64,000 nucleotides of DNA from positions 1,364,001-1,428,000 of the forward strand of contig OY969111.1 of NCBI GenBank assembly GCA_963697975.1, written 5' to 3'. How positions within the stretch are numbered: the first letter of the stretch is position 1; each line of letters begins with the position of its first letter. Below are positions 53,410 through 61,386 of the stretch, piece by piece. The translations under genes and the position numbers were made by a program. The notes beneath the pieces are model-generated. The model was given only the letters and a program-made list of their open reading frames with translations. It searched no databases and was not told the origin of the DNA. The DNA comes from QHXM01 sp963697975. GTDB taxonomy: Bacteria > Acidobacteriota > Blastocatellia > Pyrinomonadales > Pyrinomonadaceae.

Positions 53410-53696
53410 TGACGGCGACCTTTCCCGTTCGTCACATGAGCGTCGGAATCGACGATGGCGATGATGGTGCAATCGGTCGGCGTGTCTTCCCGCTTGAAAG
53501 GAAAGCTCGCCTCTTTTCCTCTGCACCAGAAGACCAACTCACCTGTGCCCGCCCCGATAGAGTCCAACGCCACCAGAGGTTTTCCCTGCGGCTGAAGGTC
53601 TGCGTTCAACGACTGAACGACGAGCAGTTTGCGCCCCTCCAAAGAATCATTCTTCACGGTCGCAACGACCGTCCCGATGACACGAGCCAGTTGCAT
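53406..53696 (-). CDS. Microcompartment vertex (EutN/CcmL) shell protein 2
   Basis: A 96-residue protein. Start ATG 53696 was chosen as the longer start reads through a hairpin repeat. It opens MQLARVIGTVVATVKNDSLE and has KLLVVQSLNADLQPQGKPLV and IIAIVDSD. Pentameric vertex type. No Shine-Dalgarno precedes its ATG; TTTTT and then a heptamer hairpin do. Confidence 0.92.
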   Translation of the reverse strand: MQLARVIGTVVATVKNDSLEGRKLLVVQSLNADLQPQGKPLVALDSIGAGTGELVFWCRGKEASFPFKREDTPTDCTIIAIVDSDAHVTNGKGRRQ

Positions 53697-53701
53697 AAAA
53701 A

Positions 53702-53786
53702 GTCTGGAGTCTGGAGTCTTGGAGTCTGAAGTCAACTGGTCAAAAACAATTTCTGTCTTTTGACTCCAGATTTCAGACTCCAGACT
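53702..53786. repeat. Heptamer hairpin, GTCTGGA family, between two vertex genes
   Basis: The left arm from 53702 (GTCTGGA, GTCTGGA, then one 8-nt unit) pairs with 53761-53786. The stop of vertex gene 1 (53773) lies in the right arm; the ATG of vertex gene 2 lies 5 nt beyond the left arm. Same family as 42641-42717. Confidence 0.85.
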
Positions 53787-54054
53787 CATCACTGATGTCC
53801 ACAGTATCTATCACGCCGACGATGGCCGCATCAACGGGCACATCTTTCATGCCCTGCGCGAGCCGCGCGCTTGAGCCTGCGACGACCAGCACGCGCTCGT
53901 GAAAGCCCGCGCCGACCGTGTCAACGGCGACGACATAGCCGCTCGTGTCCGTCCCATCCAGATTGACGGGACGAACGATCAGCAGCTTTTTCCCCAACAA
54001 CCGCTCGTCCTTTTGCGACGAAACGACTGTGCCGACAATACGCGCAATAATCAT
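53773..54054 (-). CDS. Microcompartment vertex (EutN/CcmL) shell protein 1
   Basis: A 93-residue protein, ATG 54054: MIIARIVGTVVSSQKDERLLG at the start, VNLDGTDTSGYVVAVDTVGAG and a closing AIVGVIDTVDI. Vertex type. The last residues (DESGV) come from a hairpin arm. Its ATG follows TTTTT and a hairpin, with no Shine-Dalgarno. First of the three vertex genes in transcription order. Confidence 0.93.
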   Translation of the reverse strand: MIIARIVGTVVSSQKDERLLGKKLLIVRPVNLDGTDTSGYVVAVDTVGAGFHERVLVVAGSSARLAQGMKDVPVDAAIVGVIDTVDISDESGV

Positions 54055-54059
54055 AAAAA

Positions 54060-54141
54060 GTGATGGGTGATGGGTGATGGGTGATAGGTGACAAGGAAAT
54101 GCTCTTTCTTATCACCTATCACTCATCACTTACCACTTTTT
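54060..54141. repeat. Heptamer hairpin, TGATAGG family, between hexamer and vertex genes
   Basis: The left arm is three TGATGGG units, TGATAGG and TGACAAG; the right arm (about 54109-54141) is the complement. It fills the spacer: the hexamer gene stop lies 3 nt past the right arm, and the vertex gene ATG lies 5 nt before the left arm. Confidence 0.86.
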
Positions 54142-54143
54142 AG

Positions 54144-54419
54144 CTAGTTGCCGATGGGCAGGGCTTCGTCAACGCTGCCGTGCGGGCGCGGGATGACGTG
54201 AACGCTGACGAGTTCGCCGACGCGGCGGGCTGCTGCCGCGCCTGCATCTGTGGCAGCTTTCACCGCCGCGACATCGCCGCGCACAATCGCCGTCACAAAA
54301 CCTGCGCCGATTTTCTCGTAACCGATTAAAGTGACGTTGGCGGCCTTGACCATTGCGTCCGCCGCCTCGATCATCGCCACCAAGCCTTTCGTCTCAACCA
54401 TTCCGAGTGCTTCTTGCAT
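54144..54419 (-). CDS. Microcompartment hexameric shell protein (BMC domain)
   Basis: A 91-residue protein, one BMC domain: EALGMVETKGLVAMIEAADAM at the start, VTLIGYEKIGAGFVTAIVRGD and the pore/edge region AATDAGAAAARRVGELVSVHV, ending VIPRPHGSVDEALP, typical of BMC-H (PduA/EutM/CcmK) proteins. It builds shell facets. AGGAG lies upstream of its ATG. Confidence 0.95.
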   Translation of the reverse strand: MQEALGMVETKGLVAMIEAADAMVKAANVTLIGYEKIGAGFVTAIVRGDVAAVKAATDAGAAAARRVGELVSVHVIPRPHGSVDEALPIGN

Positions 54420-54464
54420 TCAAGATTCTCCTGCTTACAGAGTAACGAAAATATCGTTTAATGC

Positions 54465-54608
54465 TTATCCTTCAAAAGGAGGCATGGGATTGAAAAAGTC
54501 AATTATCAGATACAAAAGATAAATAAGTAATGGCGCAGCTAATAACAGAGAACCTCCCCAGATGAGGATTTCAGTCAACGAGCTTTCGCGTTGAATCATG
54601 CTCTTCAT
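54465..54608 (-). CDS. 47-residue membrane protein in the microcompartment operon
   Basis: ATG 54608 is preceded by GAGGTAGG at 5 nt. The product is 47 residues with one strong membrane helix (about 13-38, ILIWGGSLLLAAPLLIYLLY) flanked by MKSMIQRESS and NPMPPFEG. It lies between the aldolase and the hexamer gene, in the same direction. The good ribosome site and clean helix support it as a real gene. Family not known to me. Confidence 0.7.
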   Translation of the reverse strand: MKSMIQRESSLTEILIWGGSLLLAAPLLIYLLYLIIDFFNPMPPFEG

Positions 54609-54626
54609 GAAATCCTACCTCATTTA

Positions 54627-55442
54627 TTAACGTAACCTTGCCGCCTGACTCAAAAGTTCTACCAGTTCATCGCGCGTCAATGCAATCCTGCCTGAGCCAT
54701 TAGCTGATGCTTTCGTGTAATTGTTAACGACGGTACGCTCTCCCGTCGGACACGTCAACCGCGTTTCATGCAAATAGCCACAAGCCTGACAGCGTGCGTC
54801 TTCGCCCAAATATCCGGCAGCTTCGCGGACATTGATTAACTTCTCGATAGCGTCGGCGGGCAGATTTCGTGAGCCTCCGAGCAGGCGCGAGAGAATCGCT
54901 ATCTTGGCCGTGTGCTCCAGAGTTTCCAAACGATCAAACGCTTGCCAGAGGTCCACGCCGTAAGCAACCGCTCCGTGATTCGCCATCAACAGTGCGTTAT
55001 GATGCTTCACGAGCGGGCGCATCGCTTCCGTCAATTCTGTCGTCGAAGGCGTGCCGTAATCCGCCAGCGGCACGCAGCCCAATGTCAGGATCACTTCCGA
55101 TAAGATAGGCTGGTCAATGGCGAGTCCGGCGACGGCAAATGCCGTCCCGTGCGGCGGGTGCGCGTGGCAGACAGCCTTGATGTCAGGCCGCTCCTCGTAG
55201 ACGAGCAGGTGCATCATCAGTTCGCTTGAAGCCTTGCGATCATTGAGCGGCTTACCCTGCATATCCGTGATGGCGAGCGAATCTTCCGTCATCCTTCCTT
55301 TGCAGGTCATCGTCGGCGTCGCAACTATTCGCCCGTCGTCCAGACGCACGCTCACGTTGCCGTCCGAAGAGACAACATAGCTGCGTTCATACATCAACTG
55401 GCCGACGCGGACTATCTCACGCCGCGCGGTTTGCTCATCCAT
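54627..55442 (-). CDS. Class II aldolase/adducin-family protein (microcompartment cargo candidate)
   Basis: A 271-residue protein. Aldolase core: SDGNVSVRLDDGRIVATPT, zinc ligands in CHAHPPHG and ANHGAV. This group includes L-fuculose/rhamnulose phosphate aldolases, which make an aldehyde. After the core come a Cys motif (CQACGYLHETRLTCP) and a C-terminal amphipathic helix (LTRDELVELLSQAARL) after a flexible Asn/Gly/Ser linker, the classic form of a shell-targeting peptide. It is followed by shell genes. The exact substrate is open. Confidence 0.88.
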   Translation of the reverse strand: MDEQTARREIVRVGQLMYERSYVVSSDGNVSVRLDDGRIVATPTMTCKGRMTEDSLAITDMQGKPLNDRKASSELMMHLLVYEERPDIKAVCHAHPPHGTAFAVAGLAIDQPILSEVILTLGCVPLADYGTPSTTELTEAMRPLVKHHNALLMANHGAVAYGVDLWQAFDRLETLEHTAKIAILSRLLGGSRNLPADAIEKLINVREAAGYLGEDARCQACGYLHETRLTCPTGERTVVNNYTKASANGSGRIALTRDELVELLSQAARLR

Positions 55443-55445
55443 CCC

Positions 55446-56153
55446 CTACAACTCCTGCTCTTCACGTCGCGCTACGTCTTCAAAGGCGCGATGGTTTCGC
55501 GTCTTCGTCACGGACGCAGCCTGCGGGCGCGCGAGAAAATAAGAGAGCGATTCCAGCGAGATCGTCAAATCAACCGTCTTTAATTTTACGCCGAGCCGTG
55601 CGCGCAAAGTCGCGGGCGCGAAATTCAACACGGCCTTGATGCCAGCCGCTATCAACTGGTTCAGCACCGTTTGCGCCGCACGCGCAGGCACGGCAATCAC
55701 GGCCACGTCAATTCCCTCTTCACGCATGACCCGCTCGACCCGTTTCACGTCGTGAACCATGATTTCGGCATCCCCTATGCGCCGCCCGATCTTCTCTTTG
55801 TCGTTGTCGAAAAGGGCTATGACTTCAAAGTTGGACTGGCGGAAGCCGTTGTAGTTGGCGAGTGCCGTCCCTAAGTTTCCCGCGCCGACGATGCCGACGC
55901 GATGCGCCGTGTCGAGTCCGAGGATTTCCGTGATGTGGCGGCGCAATTCTTCCACGAAATAGCCGACGCCGCGCACGCCGAACTCGCCAAAGTAGGCGAG
56001 GTCTTTTCTGATCTGCGCCGAGTTGAGATTGAATTGATCTGCCAGAGCCTGCGAAGAGATTGTTTTTATCCCGGCTGCCGCCAGCGTGTTCAAACAGCGC
56101 AGGTAAACGCTCAGGCGATTGGTCGTCAGTTCTGAGATTTTCTCCGATTTCAT
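55446..56153 (-). CDS. rex: Redox-sensing transcriptional repressor Rex
   Basis: A 235-residue protein: N-terminal winged helix (LSVYLRCLNTLAAAGIKTIS, then NSAQIRKDLAYFGEFGVRGVGY) and NAD(H)-binding Rossmann domain (VGIVGAGNLGTALANYNGF). Rex binds its operator when NADH is low and lets go when NADH rises. It lies 3 nt upstream of the aldolase, so it heads the microcompartment operon. No clear TTGTGA-type Rex site was seen nearby. Confidence 0.95.
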   Translation of the reverse strand: MKSEKISELTTNRLSVYLRCLNTLAAAGIKTISSQALADQFNLNSAQIRKDLAYFGEFGVRGVGYFVEELRRHITEILGLDTAHRVGIVGAGNLGTALANYNGFRQSNFEVIALFDNDKEKIGRRIGDAEIMVHDVKRVERVMREEGIDVAVIAVPARAAQTVLNQLIAAGIKAVLNFAPATLRARLGVKLKTVDLTISLESLSYFLARPQAASVTKTRNHRAFEDVARREEQEL

Positions 56154-56239
56154 GCGGTAGAGCCTTTTCTCTTGCCACCCAGTATAACGCGGGCGCGCCG
56201 TTTATTGTAGCCGCTCGGTGAAGGAAGGAATGAATTAGT

Positions 56240-56336
56240 AGGGATGGACAGGATAGATAGGATAAAAAGAAAAGCGCAGTGCTGAATCCATCTTCCTTAT
56301 TCCTTCTTTCATCCCGTCTATCCTGTCCATCCCTGC
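56240..56336. repeat. Hairpin repeat, GGATGGACAGGATA family
   Basis: The left arm (about 56240-56269) GGGATGGACAGGATAGATAGG pairs with the right arm (about 56313-56336) CCCGTCTATCCTGTCCATCCC, one mismatch. It lies between the divergent rex and ruvA genes, thus in promoter space. The rest of 56154-56454 shows no gene. Confidence 0.8.
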
Positions 56337-56454
56337 TGATCCTCCCCCACTACACGCTTTGCCGAAGACGCCGCAATCAACTACAATCCGACTTGAAAGA
56401 AAACGAAGGCGCTCCCGAAATCCCTTCTTCGATTAACTCTATTTCAAACTATCA

Positions 56455-57078
56455 ATGATTGCACATTTATCCGGCACTCTACTCGCTAAACAGGCAACTT
56501 CTGTGATTCTGGATGTCGGCGGCGTCGGCTATGAAGTGACGATTCCGCTCTCGACCTTTTACGACCTCGAAGACGCAGGCGCTACGGTCGCCTTACGCAT
56601 TTACACGCATGTGCGCGAAGACGCGCTGCAACTCTACGGCTTCAAGACGGCGCGCGAGCGCGAGCTTTTCATGCGGCTCATCTCTGTGAGCGGCATTGGC
56701 CCGAAACTCGGCATCACGATGCTCTCCGGCATGAGCGCAGACGAAATCATCGCCTCGATTCGCACCAACAATCTGGCGCGCCTGACTTCGATTCCCGGCG
56801 TCGGGCGCAAGACCGCCGAACGCCTCGTACTAGACCTGCGCGACAAAATCGCCGCGCTCTCCTCGCCCGCGCTCGAAGAGGAGTTTGGAGCTAGGACGGG
56901 AGCAACCGCGCCGAGCACGGCAGACGCGATACGCGACGATGCGCTCTCGGCGCTTCAGAATCTCGAATACCCGAAAGCGGCAGCTGAGAAGGCCGTCACC
57001 GCTGCCATTCAAGAAGGCGGCGACCTTTCCGTTGAACTCATCCTGCGCCGAGCCTTGAGGCTTTTAGCGAAAGGATAA
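56455..57078 (+). CDS. ruvA: Holliday junction branch migration protein RuvA
   Basis: A 207-residue protein: MIAHLSGTLLAKQATSVILD OB-fold start, two HhH motifs (LISVSGIGPKLGITML and LTSIPGVGRKTAERLVLDL) and a C-terminal UBA-like domain (DALSALQNLEYPKAAAEKAV). It binds four-way junctions and loads RuvB. No Shine-Dalgarno precedes the ATG. ruvB follows after a heptamer hairpin; ruvC is not in the window. Confidence 0.97.
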   Translation: MIAHLSGTLLAKQATSVILDVGGVGYEVTIPLSTFYDLEDAGATVALRIYTHVREDALQLYGFKTARERELFMRLISVSGIGPKLGITMLSGMSADEIIASIRTNNLARLTSIPGVGRKTAERLVLDLRDKIAALSSPALEEEFGARTGATAPSTADAIRDDALSALQNLEYPKAAAEKAVTAAIQEGGDLSVELILRRALRLLAKG

Positions 57079-57081
57079 AAG

Positions 57082-57176
57082 CAGGAGACAGAAGACAGGA
57101 GTCAGAAGTCAGAATGAAGAAGCTGCAACCGCTTTTGTTTTTATTCTGTCTCCTGTCTTCTGTCTCCTGACTCCTG
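57082..57176. repeat. Heptamer hairpin, CAGGAGA family, between ruvA and ruvB
   Basis: The left arm (57082-57116) is CAGGAGA, CAGAAGA, CAGGAGT, CAGAAGT, CAGAATG; the right arm (57143-57176) is the complement with TCTCCTG/TCTTCTG units. It starts 3 nt after the ruvA stop and ends 9 nt before the ruvB ATG. Confidence 0.87.
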
Positions 57177-57185
57177 AAGTTGATT

Positions 57186-58232
57186 ATGTCTGAAGAGATG
57201 GAACCGTTTGACGCGCGCGATGGAACGCCGGTGGATGAAGAGCGGCAGTTTGAATTGTCTCTTCGCCCGACGCGCCTTGCCGAATACATCGGCCAGCGTC
57301 ATGCGACCGGCAACCTGCGTATCTTCATCAAGGCGGCGCAGCAGCGGCGCGAGGCGCTCGACCATGTTCTCCTGACCGGCCCGCCCGGATTGGGGAAGAC
57401 CACGCTTGCCAACATCGTCGCCAACGAGATGGGCGCAGAACTGCGCTCGACCGCCGGACCTGTCATCGAGAAAGCGGGCGACCTCGCAGCCCTGCTCACA
57501 AACTTGCAGGAAGGCGACGTGCTTTTCATAGACGAGATTCACCGCCTCAATCCGGCCATCGAGGAAGTGCTCTATCCGGCGATGGAGGACTACCAGCTTG
57601 ACCTGATAATTGGTCAGGGCACGGCGGCGCGTTCGATTAAGTTAGAACTGCCGAAATTCACGCTCGTCGGTGCGACGACACGACAGGGATTAATCACAGC
57701 GCCGCTGCGCGGTCGTTTCGGCATCGTCTTTCATCTGGACTTCTACAATCACGACGATCTGGAAGTAATCGTCAAACGCTCCGCAGACATTCTCGGCGTC
57801 GAGATAGATGAGGGCGGCGCGCGTGAGATTGCGCGACGCGCACGCGGCACACCGCGCATCGTCAATCGTCTCCTGCGCCGCGTGCGCGATTACGCCGAAG
57901 TCGAATACGAGGGGCACATCACGCAAGCGGTGGCGAGCGATGCTCTCAACCGGATGGAAGTTGACACCTTCGGTCTGGACGAAATCGACCGCAAGCTGCT
58001 GTTGACGATTATCGAAAAGTTCGGCGGCGGGCCTGTGGGCTTAGGCACGATTTCCGCTTCGATTCATGAAGAGAAAGATTCCATCGAAGAGATTATCGAG
58101 CCTTACTTGATTCAGATAGGTTTCCTGAACCGCACGCCGCGCGGTCGAATGGTGACGCGGCGCGCCTATGAACATTTCGGAATCAAACTGCCGTCATCGA
58201 ATAAGCTTGGGTTGTTCGATGATGCAGAATAG
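57186..58232 (+). CDS. ruvB: Holliday junction branch migration helicase RuvB
   Basis: A 348-residue AAA+ protein: RPTRLAEYIGQRHATGNLRI, Walker A GPPGLGKTTLAN, Walker B FIDEIHRLNPAIEE, sensor I TLVGATTRQGLITAPLRGRFG, arginine-containing loop ARRARGTPRIVNRLLRRVRD, and the winged-helix C-terminus (GGGPVGLGTISASIHEE). Start ATG 57186 has no Shine-Dalgarno but lies 9 nt after a hairpin. Confidence 0.97.
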   Translation: MSEEMEPFDARDGTPVDEERQFELSLRPTRLAEYIGQRHATGNLRIFIKAAQQRREALDHVLLTGPPGLGKTTLANIVANEMGAELRSTAGPVIEKAGDLAALLTNLQEGDVLFIDEIHRLNPAIEEVLYPAMEDYQLDLIIGQGTAARSIKLELPKFTLVGATTRQGLITAPLRGRFGIVFHLDFYNHDDLEVIVKRSADILGVEIDEGGAREIARRARGTPRIVNRLLRRVRDYAEVEYEGHITQAVASDALNRMEVDTFGLDEIDRKLLLTIIEKFGGGPVGLGTISASIHEEKDSIEEIIEPYLIQIGFLNRTPRGRMVTRRAYEHFGIKLPSSNKLGLFDDAE

Positions 58233-58302
58233 TAAGTCGAAGACTCCGCGAATTCTGCCGGGCATAGTTAATGGCTCTGCCGAATGTAGGTTTTATCAGG
58301 AT

Positions 58303-60255
58303 ATGAAAGCAAGACCTCGCCCAACTCAAAGCCTTCGCGCAATCGCTTCTCTTGCGCTTGCTTTGCTGCTCCTGCCAACCTTTGCCCTTTCACAGCAACG
58401 CGGACGAGTGAAGCCCACCCCTGCCGCGCAGAGCAAAAGCGTGGAACGCGCACGACGCGCGCTGGCTCTCACGTTGCTCGTTGAGACGGCTGACAAGGCG
58501 CGCACGTTCGACGATCTATTTTACCGCGCGAAGATTCAGACGCTCGCCGCCGATGCCCTCTGGCCTCACGACGTGCGACAAGCGCGCGCCATTTTCCGCC
58601 GCGCGTGGGAGGCCGCAGCCGCGTCAGACAAAGCAGACTGGGAAGAAGCAACGCGCGAAGCGGGCGCGCTTCCCGGCGCAACCCGAAAGACGACGGAAGC
58701 GCGCGACGAAGTTCTCAAGGTAGCCGCGCGGCGTGATGCTCGACTGGCCGAGATTTTCCTGCGCGAGTTGGCGAGAGAGAAAGAAAATGAAGAGAGTGCT
58801 AAACGGAATGAGTCGCAGCGCACGGCTTGGCGCGAGTTGAGCGCAAGCGGCGCGCGGCGTCTGGCGCTCGCCGACGAGATGCTGGTGGCTGGTGAAGTGC
58901 GCCGCGCAGTTGAGATAGCCGCACCTATCATCGACGAAGGCGTGAGCGCGAACCTGATAGCTTTTATCCTGCGCCTTCTCAAGCAAAGCGTAGATGATGC
59001 TAACGCGCTCTACTTACGGCTAGTTGAACGCGCGGCCACAGACCCTCGCACTGACGCCAACGCAGTGCTGCTGCTCTCAACGCCCGTCGTCTCGCCGAGC
59101 TTAATGGTCGTCGTGGATGAATTCGGCTCATTACAGTTCCGCGTGTTGCCTCCCCCTCCCCCTTTGGGCGGATTCTATCTCAGAGCGCTATCCACCAATA
59201 ACAGGACGCTTTTCTACAATGCGGCGGCGTCCGTGCTTTCTCGCCCCCTGCCGCCGCGCGGCGAGTTGACGATGCAGGAGTTGATGGCGCGTTTCTACGC
59301 GACGGGACGGCTGCTTCCCTTCTTCGAGAATTCTTCCGCGCCGTATGCCGCGTTTGCTCCCACTTTGCGCGCACGCCACAGCGAGCTTTTCAACGAACTC
59401 GAAGCGAGCCGCCGCGAACAGGTCTCTGCTCAATTCGGTGTGAATAGTATGACGCCCGCAGGCTACGTTGACCCATTGCGCGCACAGACCGACGAACTCG
59501 CTCAAGCGAGCGACGCCCTCGAACGCGAGCGCATCGCGCTTTCGATAGTCAGGACGGCGACGCGCAACAAATACTGGGATCGCGCGCGTCGCGCCGCAGC
59601 AGAGATAGAGGACGTGGAACGTCGCCAGAGCGCACTCTCTTTCATTCAGGTTCACCAGATCAAAGACATCCTCCACGCCTACGAAGACCAGAAAGAGGAC
59701 GATTTCGAGAGCATCGCCAAATTTGTGCGCGAGGCCAACGTGCCGCCGTTTGCCAAAGCGTGGGGCTTTACGCAGACCGCAATCATTGCGTCGCGCAAGA
59801 AAGATGCGCGCTCAGCCCAAACAATCGCAGAGCTTATCAACGAAGCTGAAATTCAGGCCGCACGCACCGCGCAGGGGAAGCTTGAGCGCGTCGCCGCATA
59901 CGGTGTGCTGGTCACGACTGCCGCGCAACTCGATGCGCCGCGCGCCTGGATTTTGCTCCGTGAATTCGTCAAGGCGGCGAACGCTGTGGAAGACTTCACG
60001 GGAGACGATGTTGCGCTCGACTTAATGACCGGTGAGAGTCCGGCGGATGAAACGATGGACAATTTTAGCGTCGAAGCAGGGATATTTCGTTTGGACGAAA
60101 TTTTTGCGACAATGGCCCATCTGGATTTTGACAAAGCTCTCGCAGAGGCCCGCGCGCTTGAAGGCGACGTGCCGCAAGCCTTCGCCACCATTGCGGGGGC
60201 GAGAGCAATTTTAGGAAAACAGAAGCCAGAATTCAGAATTCAGAAGCCAGAATGA
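58303..60255 (+). CDS. Large secreted helical protein of unknown function
   Basis: About 650 residues. Start ATG 58303 gives a signal peptide (SLRAIASLALALLLLPTFALS); upstream starts overlap ruvB. The body is Ala/Arg/Glu-rich helix, TPR- or HEAT-like in feel (LFYRAKIQTLAADALWPHD, ARAIFRRAWEAAAA), with a Pro-rich middle (FRVLPPPPPLGGFY). No enzyme motif recognised. Its last residues (KPEFRIQKPE) are encoded by a hairpin repeat. Role unknown. Confidence 0.7.
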   Translation: MKARPRPTQSLRAIASLALALLLLPTFALSQQRGRVKPTPAAQSKSVERARRALALTLLVETADKARTFDDLFYRAKIQTLAADALWPHDVRQARAIFRRAWEAAAASDKADWEEATREAGALPGATRKTTEARDEVLKVAARRDARLAEIFLRELAREKENEESAKRNESQRTAWRELSASGARRLALADEMLVAGEVRRAVEIAAPIIDEGVSANLIAFILRLLKQSVDDANALYLRLVERAATDPRTDANAVLLLSTPVVSPSLMVVVDEFGSLQFRVLPPPPPLGGFYLRALSTNNRTLFYNAAASVLSRPLPPRGELTMQELMARFYATGRLLPFFENSSAPYAAFAPTLRARHSELFNELEASRREQVSAQFGVNSMTPAGYVDPLRAQTDELAQASDALERERIALSIVRTATRNKYWDRARRAAAEIEDVERRQSALSFIQVHQIKDILHAYEDQKEDDFESIAKFVREANVPPFAKAWGFTQTAIIASRKKDARSAQTIAELINEAEIQAARTAQGKLERVAAYGVLVTTAAQLDAPRAWILLREFVKAANAVEDFTGDDVALDLMTGESPADETMDNFSVEAGIFRLDEIFATMAHLDFDKALAEARALEGDVPQAFATIAGARAILGKQKPEFRIQKPE

Positions 60256-60324
60256 TAAGGCGACGACCGTCTTTCTTCTGATTTTCTTTTCTTCTGGATT
60301 CTGGATTCTGGATTCTGACTCCTG
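60220..60324. repeat. Heptamer hairpin, AATTCAG/TTCTGGA family
   Basis: The left arm (60220-60255) is AGAATTC/AGAAGCC-type units and encodes the previous protein's tail; the right arm (60292-60324) holds TTCTGGA three times, then TTCTGAC. It ends 9 nt before the ATG of the brkB-like gene. Confidence 0.85.
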
Positions 60325-60333
60325 CTTTTCCTT

Positions 60334-61269
60334 ATGCGTCGCCAACCATCTTTTTCGCGTGAGTCTTTCGGCGTCAAAAATAAAGCGCCGTGGACTACGA
60401 TGCTGGGTCATACCTTCCATCAATTCCACGACAACGACCTCTTCACGTCGGCGGCTGCGATGAGTTACTTCGGCCTGCTGACTCTCTTTCCCGGTCTCAT
60501 CCTGCTGCTCGCGCTCGGCAAGCGGCTGACCGCCGGGACAGACATGCTCAACGAAATGCTGCGGCGCGTCGCTCAAGCCTATCCGGGTTCAGGAGAATTT
60601 CTGGATGCAACGGTGCGCTCGCTTTCGGATTTGGGAACGGGCGTCATTATCACCTGCGTCATCGTCACGTTGTGGGCAGGCTCATGGGTCTTCGCCGTCG
60701 TCGAACGCGCGCTCAATCGAATCTGGAATACGACCTCGCGGGCGTTCCTGCACGGGCGCGCCCTGACGCTCGGCATGATCGGCATCGTCGGAATGCTGCT
60801 GACGGTTTCCGTGCTCGTCACCTCGCTCCTCGTCGCCGTGCAACAACTCGCGGGCAGGCTCTCGCCGCGCCAACTCGAACGCTGGTCATGGATTGGCTCG
60901 CTCGGCAGCGCGTTCTGGCAAATCGTCTTTGTACTCGTCAGCATTTTCATTACCGTCATTCTCTTCATGCTCGTCTATCGCTTCATGCCAAACGCGCGCG
61001 TCCATTTGCGCGACACAATTCCGGGAGCGGTTATCGGCGGTCTGCTATGGGAAGCGGCAAAGTACATCTTTGCCTGGAGCTTGCATTACTTTCATTACGA
61101 TCAGATTTACGGCTCGGTCGGCGCGGTCGTCGCCGTGCTGACGTGGGGCTACTTCTCAAGCCTGATTCTGCTCTACGGCGCGCAACTGACGGCGGTCTTT
61201 CACCGCGAACACCCGGCAGAGCCAATCAAGCCCTCAGCCGCCGACGCCGCCATCGCGCCAATGCCGTAG
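60334..61269 (+). CDS. YihY/BrkB-family membrane protein
   Basis: A 311-residue protein with about six membrane helices. Family motifs: DLFTSAAAMSYFGLLTLFPGLILL, LWAGSWVFAVVERALNRIWN, and the terminal VYRFMPNARVHLRDTIPGAVIGG, AVVAVLTWGYFSSLILLYGAQ. The family was once called ribonuclease BN, now seen as an inner-membrane protein of unknown transport role. The ATG has no Shine-Dalgarno. Confidence 0.93.
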   Translation: MRRQPSFSRESFGVKNKAPWTTMLGHTFHQFHDNDLFTSAAAMSYFGLLTLFPGLILLLALGKRLTAGTDMLNEMLRRVAQAYPGSGEFLDATVRSLSDLGTGVIITCVIVTLWAGSWVFAVVERALNRIWNTTSRAFLHGRALTLGMIGIVGMLLTVSVLVTSLLVAVQQLAGRLSPRQLERWSWIGSLGSAFWQIVFVLVSIFITVILFMLVYRFMPNARVHLRDTIPGAVIGGLLWEAAKYIFAWSLHYFHYDQIYGSVGAVVAVLTWGYFSSLILLYGAQLTAVFHREHPAEPIKPSAADAAIAPMP

Positions 61270-61271
61270 CA

Positions 61272-61380
61272 GCGGTCGGTGGTCAGTTAAAACACTTATG
61301 ACGAATTTCGACTCTCAGCTTTCAAGATTCAAGATAACCGAGACTCAATTACTGACCACCGACCACTGACCACTGACCAC
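61272..61380. repeat. Heptamer hairpin, CAGTGGT family, before queA
   Basis: The left arm (about 61272-61290) is CAGCGGT, CGGTGGT, CAGT; the right arm (about 61352-61380) is ACTGACC, ACCGACC, ACTGACC, ACTGACC. It ends 6 nt before the queA ATG. Same family as 1932-2021 and 18071-18199. Confidence 0.83.
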
Positions 61381-61386
61381 TTCTTT

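Noticed and set aside
56154..56454. Rex operator (TTGTGA-type palindrome) upstream of rex
   Set aside because: No site with both half-palindromes was found by eye in this spacer.
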